Positions 1-7,080 of a stretch of DNA of 38,363 nucleotides are shown here, in pieces. Source of the DNA: Candidatus Heimdallarchaeota archaeon. GTDB taxonomy: Archaea > Asgardarchaeota > Heimdallarchaeia > Heimdallarchaeales > Heimdallarchaeaceae. The stretch covers positions 1 through 38,363 of the forward strand of contig BPTM01000115.1 of assembly GCA_023705945.1 (NCBI GenBank). Reading direction: 5' to 3'. Both the position numbers and the translations under genes were made by a program. How positions within the stretch are numbered: position 1 is the stretch's first letter; each line of letters starts with the position of its first letter. The notes beneath the pieces were generated by a model. The model was not told the origin of the DNA, searched no databases, and saw nothing but the letters and a program-made list of their open reading frames with translations.

Positions 1-605
1 GCATCGAGAAAATAGGTTTCATGATAGAATTCCTCATAGTCAGTTAAACCATCATCATCGCTATCAGAATCATAAGGATCAGTACCGTCTGCAATCTCCT
101 GCTTGTCTAGTAAACCATCGTTGTCTGTGTCTGGGTCAAGGTAATCAGTGTTATAGACACTTGTTTCGTCCCCATTTCCTATTCCATCCCCATCAGTATC
201 AATTGCACCATCTGCAGGATCTAGCGGATCATAGCCATGTGCTACTTCCCAGCCATCAGTTAATCCGTCATAATCTGTATCTGGTCTGCGGGGGTTCGTT
301 CCATAGGTGTTTACTTCTTCTCCATCATTAATGCCATCATCATCCGTATCGCTCTTAACAGGATTTGTTCTGCTTTGAAACTCTTCAAGATTAGTTAAGC
401 CATCGTTATCGGGGTCATTAGCAGCGTCATTAATATGTGGATCGAGGTAAAAACCTCTCGTGAAGTGTGCAAATTCCCATCCATCTGGCATTCCATCACC
501 ATCAGAATCAGGGTCACCAGAGTATAGTTTATACACTTTTTCTTTTATCTTTTCTATAAGATTATGTTTTTTATTCAATAACGATTTTTCTTGTAAATGC
601 TTCCT
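1..605 (-). CDS. Thrombospondin type 3 repeat protein, N-terminally broken and cut by the window edge
   Basis: The minus-strand frame is open from about 677 to the window edge. It encodes seven tandem calcium-binding repeats of the TSP3/dockerin-like pattern DxDxDGxxDxxE, for example DPDSDGDGMPDGWE near 475-515 and DSDSDDDGLTDYEE near 47-77. Such repeats occur in secreted or surface proteins and bind Ca2+ through their Asp ladders. No signal peptide precedes them. The only in-frame ATG (489-491) lies inside the first repeat, and GTG 534-536 and TTG 576-578 are poor starts. The frame reads backwards through the tRNA fragment at 604-669, so the true 5' part of the gene seems lost at about position 603. 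The repeat identity is secure. Whether this is a live gene is doubtful. Confidence 0.8.
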
Positions 606-669
606 AGTTTGGTAGGATGCGTGCTTGGGGTGCACGTGGTCGCGAGTTCGAATCTTGTCTCGGTCACCA
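604..669 (+). tRNA. tRNA-Pro(GGG), 5'-truncated fragment
   Basis: The 3' portion folds as a canonical tRNA. The D-loop carries A14, G15, G18 and G19. The anticodon stem CGTGC/GCACG (620-624/632-636) encloses loop TTGGGGT with anticodon GGG at 627-629. The variable loop has five bases. The T-stem GCGAG/CTTGT encloses TTCGAAT, the 3' acceptor strand is CTCGGTC (659-665), and ACCA is encoded at 666-669. The expected 5' acceptor strand GACCGAG is absent upstream, and D-stem pairs 10-25 and 11-24 fail, so positions 1 to about 11 are missing. A T-rich stretch follows at 672-679. This is probably a recombination remnant or attachment-site scar rather than a functional tRNA. A split tRNA gene or an assembly chimera cannot be excluded. 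Confidence 0.75.
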
Positions 670-2028
670 TCTTCTTTTTACCACTACTTTTTTTCTCAAA
701 ACCTTGTTTACTAATACTATCATTATTAATGTTACAGAAATTATAACAGGATAAGAAGCACTTGTTGATGCAGTATAAATCTCTCGTTGATTCTCTATTA
801 CACTCCAGTTCTTGCTCGCAAGAGCTACTAAACCATATAAGCAGGATTGACAAGTGATGTCTTCCTCACCAACTTTCTCAATAAAACCTTTATTCATCGA
901 AAAGCTTTCTGTAATTTTATTTTGCACTTCAATACCTACATTTCCAAGATTCATCAAATAAGAAACCAAAGTAAAAAGAGCTTGGTTTTTGATATAAACT
1001 TCCTCGTCAGAAGCATTAATGGCATGAACAAACCATTCATCATCCACAAAATCGTTTATTATTTGTTGATGAACATTGTAGCTACTTTTCTCAAAATTGG
1101 TGTATAATCTTTCTGCTTTGGATAAAGCAACTGTAAAAAATATTAGATCTTCAACTTCCGCATAATTTCTGCTTTCGTTTATTGAGTGATCATATTCTTG
1201 ATAAAGGATATTAGTTGTAGAATTAAAGAAAAGTTCTGATACGGAGTCTAATAAGCCTTGGATTAAGCTTTCAAAATGATATCCAGATACCCAGATATTC
1301 CCTGTTAGTAGTTTGTAAGTGGCAAGTACCCAGATTGCCATTGCTTGATCTATTAAGTAGCTCGAGTTACTAAATGGTTGAATAATTAGCCATTTTTCAT
1401 TGAACAAATAGGAATCAAGAGTTTTTAAAAGAACATTCTGTATCATAGCAGAACTAATGATATCTGAACTTGCTTCTAGAATAAACTTGCTTTGAAGTAA
1501 TGCATAGAGCCCAAAAAATTGATAGAAAATTGGCAATGGTTCACTTCGATTTTCATAAGTAATAAACGTATCATTCTCCAATGTATTAATAATTTGAGAA
1601 ATTTTGGTTTGAAAATCTTCTTGATCATGCTCAAATCCTGCTTGAGCAATTAAAGCATATGTTAGAGAGGAGAGGATGAGTAGCTCAGATGATGAGGTTT
1701 GCATGGTTTCATTAATAATTGGTAATCCAGTATTGTCGGTAAAATTAGTGAGTATCAGATTGATTGTTGTATCAACATGTTCTTGCATAGGATCTCTAAT
1801 TATCGGGTCAGGTCTGAGGAAGACAACAGGTAGAACTATAGATAATATGAGCATAAGTGATATGATAATCACTAGAAACATATTTTCTTTCAACAGAAAA
1901 CGGAACTTTCTTTTTACTCCTTTACCACTCTTTAATCTTGCTAGATTTTTCTGAGATTCTTTTAAGTACTCCCGTGCTTTTTTAATCTCAGTTGAAGAGT
2001 CATCAATTTCTTGTTTTTTCATTTTCAA
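664..2028 (-). CDS. Unknown two-TM surface protein, last gene of the wHTH-MinD operon
   Basis: This 454-residue protein belongs to no family I recognise. It has a charged, probably helical cytosolic N-terminus (about 1-45, rich in Lys and Glu), a transmembrane segment at about 50-72, and a large helical domain with many NxS/T sites (about 75-425) expected outside the cell. A second transmembrane segment (about 428-446) leads into a short basic tail. It starts three bases after the MinD-like gene, so the two are probably co-transcribed. Its last sense codon (Trp) and its stop codon lie on the antisense of the tRNA 3' end, so the genes converge and overlap by six bases. It may be a membrane partner or cargo of the MinD-like ATPase, which is inference from position only. 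Confidence 0.75.
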   Translation of the reverse strand: MKMKKQEIDDSSTEIKKAREYLKESQKNLARLKSGKGVKRKFRFLLKENMFLVIIISLMLILSIVLPVVFLRPDPIIRDPMQEHVDTTINLILTNFTDNTGLPIINETMQTSSSELLILSSLTYALIAQAGFEHDQEDFQTKISQIINTLENDTFITYENRSEPLPIFYQFFGLYALLQSKFILEASSDIISSAMIQNVLLKTLDSYLFNEKWLIIQPFSNSSYLIDQAMAIWVLATYKLLTGNIWVSGYHFESLIQGLLDSVSELFFNSTTNILYQEYDHSINESRNYAEVEDLIFFTVALSKAERLYTNFEKSSYNVHQQIINDFVDDEWFVHAINASDEEVYIKNQALFTLVSYLMNLGNVGIEVQNKITESFSMNKGFIEKVGEEDITCQSCLYGLVALASKNWSVIENQREIYTASTSASYPVIISVTLIMIVLVNKVLRKKVVVKRRW

Positions 2029-2031
2029 CCT

Positions 2032-2793
2032 TCATTCTATTAGTTCTATTATATCTTTAAGCGAATTTAGGAACTCTTCTTGTGGTTGTTCTTCAAATGC
2101 ATGAATTCTTTCACTTAATATATTAAAGTAAGGTACTTCAACTACTTCACTAAATTTGTCTTTACCTATCTTTTTTAATTTTGCAAGATTTTCTTCAAAG
2201 ATTTCTTTGTCGGCTTCAACACCTTCTTCTTCTATCTTATTTATTATGAGAATCATTTTAGTTTCTTCTTGTAGCACATTGTAAATATTACTGCATAATT
2301 CTGCTATACCGAGAACATTTGAGGTACTAGGAGTAGCAATAAGTAATATCACATCAGAAATCATCATTGCATCTATTGAGCGGTAAAAGAATCCTGGAAT
2401 TGTATCAATGAGCATAAAATCATAATTCGTCTCAATATTTTTCTGCAAATTGAACATTTTTGCTAAATATTTTGCATCATCACGAGACAATTTATCTCGT
2501 TGTTTTGAGTGTTGTTTCAAGAATTCCATAGATGAGAATATCAAATCTAGATTAGCTTTTTCATCTATCTTACATGGAAAGATTATCTCTCCCAAAGTTT
2601 TTTCTTCAAGCAGATACTGAGATAAGAAGGATTGTTTTGTCATTTTGAAATATGACTGAAATGATGGAGCTCTAAGATCATAATCCAATGCTAAAACTTT
2701 TTTTTCTTGTTTTGCTAATATGCCTGCAATGTTCAATAGAAATGTGGTTTTACCAGTTCCCCCCTTATAACTATGTACACATACTGTTCTCAT
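2032..2793 (-). CDS. MinD/ParA-family P-loop ATPase
   Basis: The protein opens with a deviant Walker A motif (KGGTGKTT, residues about 11-18), which marks the ParA/MinD/Mrp class. It has switch I-like and DTIPG (Walker B/switch II) segments, as in dimerising ATPases that position cargo on membranes or nucleoids. I chose ATG at 2793 because it gives the standard short N-terminus before the P-loop; a GTG three codons upstream is possible. At 253 residues it matches MinD length. The last residues form a short amphipathic-looking helix that could act as a membrane tether, but this is not certain. It is sandwiched between a winged-helix gene and a membrane-protein gene with almost no spacing, which points to one operon with a positioning or signalling role at the membrane. 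Confidence 0.88.
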   Translation of the reverse strand: MRTVCVHSYKGGTGKTTFLLNIAGILAKQEKKVLALDYDLRAPSFQSYFKMTKQSFLSQYLLEEKTLGEIIFPCKIDEKANLDLIFSSMEFLKQHSKQRDKLSRDDAKYLAKMFNLQKNIETNYDFMLIDTIPGFFYRSIDAMMISDVILLIATPSTSNVLGIAELCSNIYNVLQEETKMILIINKIEEEGVEADKEIFEENLAKLKKIGKDKFSEVVEVPYFNILSERIHAFEEQPQEEFLNSLKDIIELIE

Positions 2794-2794
2794 T

Positions 2795-3145
2795 CTAAGC
2801 ACTTTCTCCTAAGAAGTATTTAACTTCTGTTCCTTTCCATTCATCTTCAGAATTAGAGACTGGAACTCTTTTGCTTTGTAAAACACCGATATCTTTCAAT
2901 CTCCTAAGATATCGCGATTCTAAATTATGAGATCTTCCTGTAACTTCAGCAATCTCTGAACAAGTAGCTTCTTCAAGTGATTGAACTGTAAAATAGGTTT
3001 GTAAATGAGATTTAGGTATTTTCATTAGCAGATCTAGAGATGACATTGGTGCTGTTTCAATAGACAATTTTGCTTCTATACTCATTAGTCGGTTGTTCAT
3101 TTTTTCTAGTAATTCAACCATTTTTTTCAAGTATTTTTCTTCCAT
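2795..3145 (-). CDS. Winged-helix protein with N-terminal coiled coil, probable regulator
   Basis: The protein has 116 residues. Residues 1-30 form an amphipathic coiled-coil segment. A helix-turn-helix/wing region follows (about 50-110), containing a recognition-helix-like stretch (SEIAEVTGRSHNLESRYLRRL) and a wing that ends before the C-terminus. It resembles small archaeal winged-helix proteins but no named family. It is the first gene of the minus-strand operon, its stop is immediately before the MinD-like start, and it is divergent from the VWA-RING operon. It could bind the repeated AT-rich elements in the 3146-3273 spacer and control both operons, which is inference from layout. Confidence 0.7.
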   Translation of the reverse strand: MEEKYLKKMVELLEKMNNRLMSIEAKLSIETAPMSSLDLLMKIPKSHLQTYFTVQSLEEATCSEIAEVTGRSHNLESRYLRRLKDIGVLQSKRVPVSNSEDEWKGTEVKYFLGESA

Positions 3146-3165
3146 TAATTATGCATATAACTTAC

Positions 3166-3274
3166 TGCAATATAAATATTTCTACATATTGTGACATATT
3201 GATATATAATAAGTATACAAATTTAAAACGAAAAGTTTAAATAGTTTGCAATATAATGATATATTGATATAATA
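3166..3274. promoter_or_regulatory. Divergent promoter with repeated AT-rich elements
   Basis: A BRE/TATA pair (CGAAAA at 3229-3234 and GTTTAAAT at 3235-3242) sits about 32-39 bases before the VWA gene ATG at 3274, which predicts a leader of about ten bases. The spacer holds repeated words: TGCAATATAA at 3166-3175 and again at 3247-3256, ACATATTG at 3184-3191 and 3194-3201, and two similar longer elements, GACATATTGATATATAATA (3193-3211) and GATATATTGATATAATA (3258-3274). The second long element covers the predicted start site and start codon, a natural place for a repressor. The neighbouring winged-helix protein is the obvious candidate binder. Confidence 0.5.
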
Positions 3275-5391
3275 TGAAGATGAATAGAAAAAACATTGTG
3301 ATTTTAGTTTTGGTGCTTGGTAGTTTATTATTTTCAAGCATTCAAGTTAATGGAATACAGGAGTCTGCGAACGTTGTTATTCAGACCTCTGAAGAAGAAA
3401 CAAACATTTTACATAGTGTAACAGTTGAGATGGTAACTGACCTGCCCTCACATAGAGAAGACAAGATTCCTAGCATTTTACCTGATGGAATGTTTATAGC
3501 TCAGTTCAATGTGACAAACTTATCAAATATCAATTTGAATTCTCTTGAGCTTTCTATTTCTACTAATGAGTATGGATTCATCATGAACCCAATTATTTCT
3601 GCAACCGGTAGTTTAGCTCGGAACGAATCTTGGTTATCTGAAGGATACATTATCGATCTCATATCGCCCAGTACAGTTGTGTCAAAACCACTAGATTTAG
3701 CGATAATACTCGATCAATCGGGTTCAATGGGAGATGAAATTTCTGTACTTACTGACGATTTAGTTGGAGTTATAAATCAAATTAGTGCTAATGTTCCTGA
3801 TTTACAAACTGGTTTAATACTCTTTGGAGGTTCTTCTTCCAATCCGTATAATGATGAATCACTTGTAACTCCTCTAACTGAGGATATATCCACCATAGTA
3901 GAAGTTCTCAGTAATACAGAAGCTGGTGGCAGTCATGAGCCTTGGGGAGACGCTCTATGGGTTGCTCAGAACAGATTAGATTGGAGAGAAGATTCAGTCA
4001 AATTAATAGTTCTTATTACTGATGAGCCTTGTGATGGAGGAAATGTTATTGGTTATGGTGGAACAGAGGACTATGATGGGGAGCTTCTTTACGAATTATT
4101 TGCGAGTTTGAAATCTCAAGGATTTATCTTATGTACAGTTGCTGCAAGTGGTGCAGATGCATTAACACTTAAACAATTAGAAATTGCAGCGGAAACAACA
4201 GCTGGAACCTATATAGTTCTTGGTGGAGACGGTCCTCAAACTAGTGATCTCCCAGACATTATTGGAGAATTAGTCGTTAAATATGCTGTAGAGTTAAACC
4301 TTAGGATTGATGTATCTCTAAGCCATCTTAATCACGATTACATTAGAGAGTATAGAGAATTAACTTTTGTCGTACTGATAGATGATCTACCTCCAGAAAT
4401 TGATACTTGGGAATATTTCAGTGAGGATTTCTTCAATGATGATAAGATTGTTAATGTTTTATTTGAAATTAAAGATGTAACCGGAGTACCATTTGTCGAG
4501 ATATATTACCAATTCAATAATGTTAGTTTCTGGACAACCACTAGTGCGACTCACATAGACGAGGGTTCATATCTATTATCTTTAGTTTTTACAGAATCTG
4601 AAGACTATCTATATTACCAAGTTTATACAGAGGATTGGTTGGGTAATGATGTTCTCTCGGAAGTTTATACCATTGATTTACGACTTGCAGAAGAGAATTC
4701 AAGGTTATATGTGGGTAAGAAGAGAGAGCTTGTATTAGTACCATACCAACAGATCACCTTTAAGCTAATAGGAGCAGAAGAGGAAGGAGTAAAGGGTCCT
4801 GAAGAAAATTCCACAGCAATAATTTTCTCTGAAACTAACGTGGGATTCGATATTATTGCAGCAGATATAGATGAATCAACCATTATAGTTGATCAGGACA
4901 ATTGTACAATTGCAAGTTTCAATATTGAACCTGAACATACAGTAAAAGTGTCATTTATCTCATCGGAATTCGTTGAAATTCATGTAGTAAATGTACTCAG
5001 GGAGACCTTAGAATTTGCACAAGAAATAAACAAATATCTCGGAGTTGAAGATGTTTTTCTATATGAATTAGACAATAGAATGCATGAAACTAGAGAACGG
5101 AGTATAGTTGCAGATTCTCAGCTAGTTCAGACAAGTATTCTAGTTTTTGATGCTGAGACATGGGAACTTCTTATCAAAGGTAGCTCAGAGGTCGTTTTAC
5201 CAAATATCACATGTTACGTATTAATCTTTGCAACTTATCACACAGGAGATGTCTTTATCACCTTTACATATGATGACCTCTATGACCCTTGGGGGCATTA
5301 TTATTCAGGGGTCGCTGCATATTGGCCATTCTTTGCAGCAATACTAGGAATTGCCAGTATAGTCATTCTAAGAAAAAAACAGAAAAAGTGA
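3274..5391 (+). CDS. Secreted/membrane VWA-domain protein
   Basis: This 705-residue protein has a signal peptide (about 6-27), an N-terminal beta-rich region, a von Willebrand A domain (about 139-300), further beta-rich domains, and a C-terminal transmembrane anchor (about 682-700) followed by KKQKK. The MIDAS metal site is visible: D147-x-S149-x-S151 in DQSGS, a Thr in the LVTPLT segment, and Asp in the ITDEP strand, so Mg2+-dependent ligand binding is plausible. The bulk should lie outside the cell. It is followed after four bases by the RING membrane protein gene, so the two are co-transcribed and may form a complex. The ligand is unknown. Its promoter is the TATA element at 3235-3242. Confidence 0.88.
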   Translation: MKMNRKNIVILVLVLGSLLFSSIQVNGIQESANVVIQTSEEETNILHSVTVEMVTDLPSHREDKIPSILPDGMFIAQFNVTNLSNINLNSLELSISTNEYGFIMNPIISATGSLARNESWLSEGYIIDLISPSTVVSKPLDLAIILDQSGSMGDEISVLTDDLVGVINQISANVPDLQTGLILFGGSSSNPYNDESLVTPLTEDISTIVEVLSNTEAGGSHEPWGDALWVAQNRLDWREDSVKLIVLITDEPCDGGNVIGYGGTEDYDGELLYELFASLKSQGFILCTVAASGADALTLKQLEIAAETTAGTYIVLGGDGPQTSDLPDIIGELVVKYAVELNLRIDVSLSHLNHDYIREYRELTFVVLIDDLPPEIDTWEYFSEDFFNDDKIVNVLFEIKDVTGVPFVEIYYQFNNVSFWTTTSATHIDEGSYLLSLVFTESEDYLYYQVYTEDWLGNDVLSEVYTIDLRLAEENSRLYVGKKRELVLVPYQQITFKLIGAEEEGVKGPEENSTAIIFSETNVGFDIIAADIDESTIIVDQDNCTIASFNIEPEHTVKVSFISSEFVEIHVVNVLRETLEFAQEINKYLGVEDVFLYELDNRMHETRERSIVADSQLVQTSILVFDAETWELLIKGSSEVVLPNITCYVLIFATYHTGDVFITFTYDDLYDPWGHYYSGVAAYWPFFAAILGIASIVILRKKQKK

Positions 5392-5395
5392 TAAA

Positions 5396-6709
5396 ATGAA
5401 ACCATCAAAATTTTTCTCCTTCTTTTTTTTAGTGGCACTATTATTAGTGGTATTCATTAACGTTCATACATTAGAAGCTAATGACCAAATTAATGAAATT
5501 ACAGGAGAGCTTTTTTACAAAAGAGTTGATTATGAACACAATAACTCTTTAGTTTATGTTTTTGTTGATGGAGAAGAATTGAATTTGAATATTCAATGCG
5601 ATACATGGTATAACACAGTAGGATCAGGATATCAAGGATTGCTAATTGAAATCAAAGATGACATTACAGAAGAGATTGTAAAAAGTTGGTTAATATTGTA
5701 TGGTGATAAAGTAGATCATCACTTCACGACGGAACTGGCTCTTGTAGGAGTTTATAAGATTGTATTCTCAGCACTCAATATTGACACCGTTGACTTTCGT
5801 TGGCAAATCGAAAATAACATTCCAATATGGACTTACGACATATCAATAAACAATCTAGAAAGTATCTATTTTGGAATTGAGCGCTTTGCAGAATACTATA
5901 CTAGCATTGAAAAGATGGTCATACAATTAACCACTCAAGAGTGGACAGATATTAAGTTCTCTGTTTCATTTGAAACTGTTGATAATCAAACAGTTGGAAA
6001 TTTTGTAGGAAATTTTAGTTTAGAAAGAAATATTGTAGAAACATTGAACTTTGAAGAAGGGTTAAGACCACATCAATGGTATAAGATTAGTTTTTATTGC
6101 CCAATTGATAGAAATGATAGTTTAGTAACCTTCAAGCTTTTCTATGATCATCAGCAACTAGAGAATACAGCTAGAATCTTTCTTTCTATAGGAGATATTG
6201 CATTAGATGAAATCCCTCTGGACACACTGCATGCTCATCCAAATTTTCTCTGGAAAAAACAAGAAATAATCATCCCGGATCCAAAACCACCTATGCTCCC
6301 GTATAATCCCATCGATACAATCAAGTATGTCCTCATCGCAATTTATCTAGTTCTATTTAACGGTACAATTCTTTGGGGACTCATTAGATTTGGGAAAGAA
6401 AAGAAGAAGAAGGATAATAAAATTGATGTGGCGTCTGAAAAATATAGCGCTATTGAAAATAACACTGTATCATATTCACCTGAAACCTATTATCCTGTAA
6501 ATTTTAAATCTGAAACACCAGAATATAATCTTGTTACAGATTCTGATATTAAGATAATTTGTTCAATTTGTCTCCAGATAATACAAAAACCAAAGGACAT
6601 CATCCGTTGTCCATCTTGCGATATTGCTTATCACAAACATCATTTGTATGAATGGTTGAAAATGAACAGAAATTGTCCAACATGTAAAGTAAAATTACGA
6701 ATAACTTAG
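5396..6709 (+). CDS. Membrane protein with cytosolic C-terminal RING-type zinc finger
   Basis: The 437-residue protein has a signal peptide (about 1-28), an extracellular beta-rich domain (about 30-310), a transmembrane helix (about 315-338), a charged cytosolic linker, and a C-terminal zinc finger. The ligands are C389, C392, C405, C408, H413, H416, C427 and C430, spaced C-x2-C-x12-C-x2-C-x4-H-x2-H-x10-C-x2-C, with the E3-like LYEWL helix after the second His. Compared with classical RING-H2, the fourth ligand (normally His just after the third Cys) is missing, and C405 just before it can fill the role, as in prokaryotic RING-like fingers with CPxC. A membrane-bound ubiquitin-ligase role is possible. 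No E1, E2 or ubiquitin gene lies in the window. Confidence 0.82.
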   Translation: MKPSKFFSFFFLVALLLVVFINVHTLEANDQINEITGELFYKRVDYEHNNSLVYVFVDGEELNLNIQCDTWYNTVGSGYQGLLIEIKDDITEEIVKSWLILYGDKVDHHFTTELALVGVYKIVFSALNIDTVDFRWQIENNIPIWTYDISINNLESIYFGIERFAEYYTSIEKMVIQLTTQEWTDIKFSVSFETVDNQTVGNFVGNFSLERNIVETLNFEEGLRPHQWYKISFYCPIDRNDSLVTFKLFYDHQQLENTARIFLSIGDIALDEIPLDTLHAHPNFLWKKQEIIIPDPKPPMLPYNPIDTIKYVLIAIYLVLFNGTILWGLIRFGKEKKKKDNKIDVASEKYSAIENNTVSYSPETYYPVNFKSETPEYNLVTDSDIKIICSICLQIIQKPKDIIRCPSCDIAYHKHHLYEWLKMNRNCPTCKVKLRIT

Positions 6710-6724
6710 AGTTATTCCTCCTTT
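6701..6724 (+). terminator. Hairpin plus pyrimidine tract after the VWA-RING operon
   Basis: ATAACT (6701-6706) and AGTTAT (6710-6715) form a perfect six-base stem with a three-base loop that spans the stop codon of the RING gene. A pyrimidine-rich run (TCCTCCTTTT) follows. Archaeal termination mainly needs U-rich tracts, so the hairpin itself may be incidental. Confidence 0.35.
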
Positions 6725-6846
6725 TACTTAAAGATTTACTGTATTGATAGATATTATTGTTCGGTGTTTTAAAAGAGATGTGATGTAATAATAGGTTTTT
6801 TAAACTCATTATTTGAAGAGACATTGATTAAATCGGAGTGATTACA

Positions 6847-7080
6847 ATGACACAAGCTGCTTACATCTTGCTAAATGTTCAACAGGGAATGCTAGAAGCC
6901 GTTCAAGATGGTTTACATGAAATGAAAGAAGTTAAAGAAGTATATGCTGTATACGGCATCTATGATCTTATTGTTAAAATTGAATTTGAATCTATGGATG
7001 AATTGAAGAACCAAGTTTTGAACAATAATATCATTATCGAGGGAGTTAAGAATTCAATGACAATGATTTGTGTTAATTAG
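6847..7080 (+). CDS. Stand-alone Lrp/AsnC ligand-binding (RAM) domain protein
   Basis: The 77-residue protein is a single alpha-beta RAM/AsnC_trans_reg domain without the helix-turn-helix. Signs are the opening AYILLNVQQG strand, the VKEVYAVYGIYDLIVKIE core, and the final strand with MTMICVN. Such proteins oligomerise and bind amino acids or similar effectors. They can act alone or mix with full-length Lrp proteins. I prefer ATG 6847 because GGAGTGA (6835-6841) is a good Shine-Dalgarno at proper spacing; GTG 6838 lies inside that site. Its stop overlaps the stop of the convergent Orc1/Cdc6 gene by four bases. Confidence 0.85.
   Translation: MTQAAYILLNVQQGMLEAVQDGLHEMKEVKEVYAVYGIYDLIVKIEFESMDELKNQVLNNNIIIEGVKNSMTMICVN

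Noticed and set aside
512-519. GGTCACCA repeats the tRNA 3' end (662-669), which could be a second attachment core
   Set aside because: It is eight bases within a TSP3 repeat codon context (Ser-Gly-Asp-Pro) and extends no further, so chance is the simplest explanation.
1-605. Tandem DNA repeat or CRISPR-like array in the first 600 bases
   Set aside because: Periodicity comes from protein repeats rich in Asp codons. The DNA units vary in length and sequence, and there are no uniform repeats with unique spacers.
575-853. Minus-strand 92-codon open frame crossing the tRNA
   Set aside because: Its middle is the antisense of tRNA-Pro (a well-known spurious translation) and it overlaps the surface-protein gene.
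664-6709. A classical defence system or provirus in the left region
   Set aside because: No nuclease, helicase, integrase, capsid or terminase is visible, and the genes look like chromosomal surface and regulatory functions.
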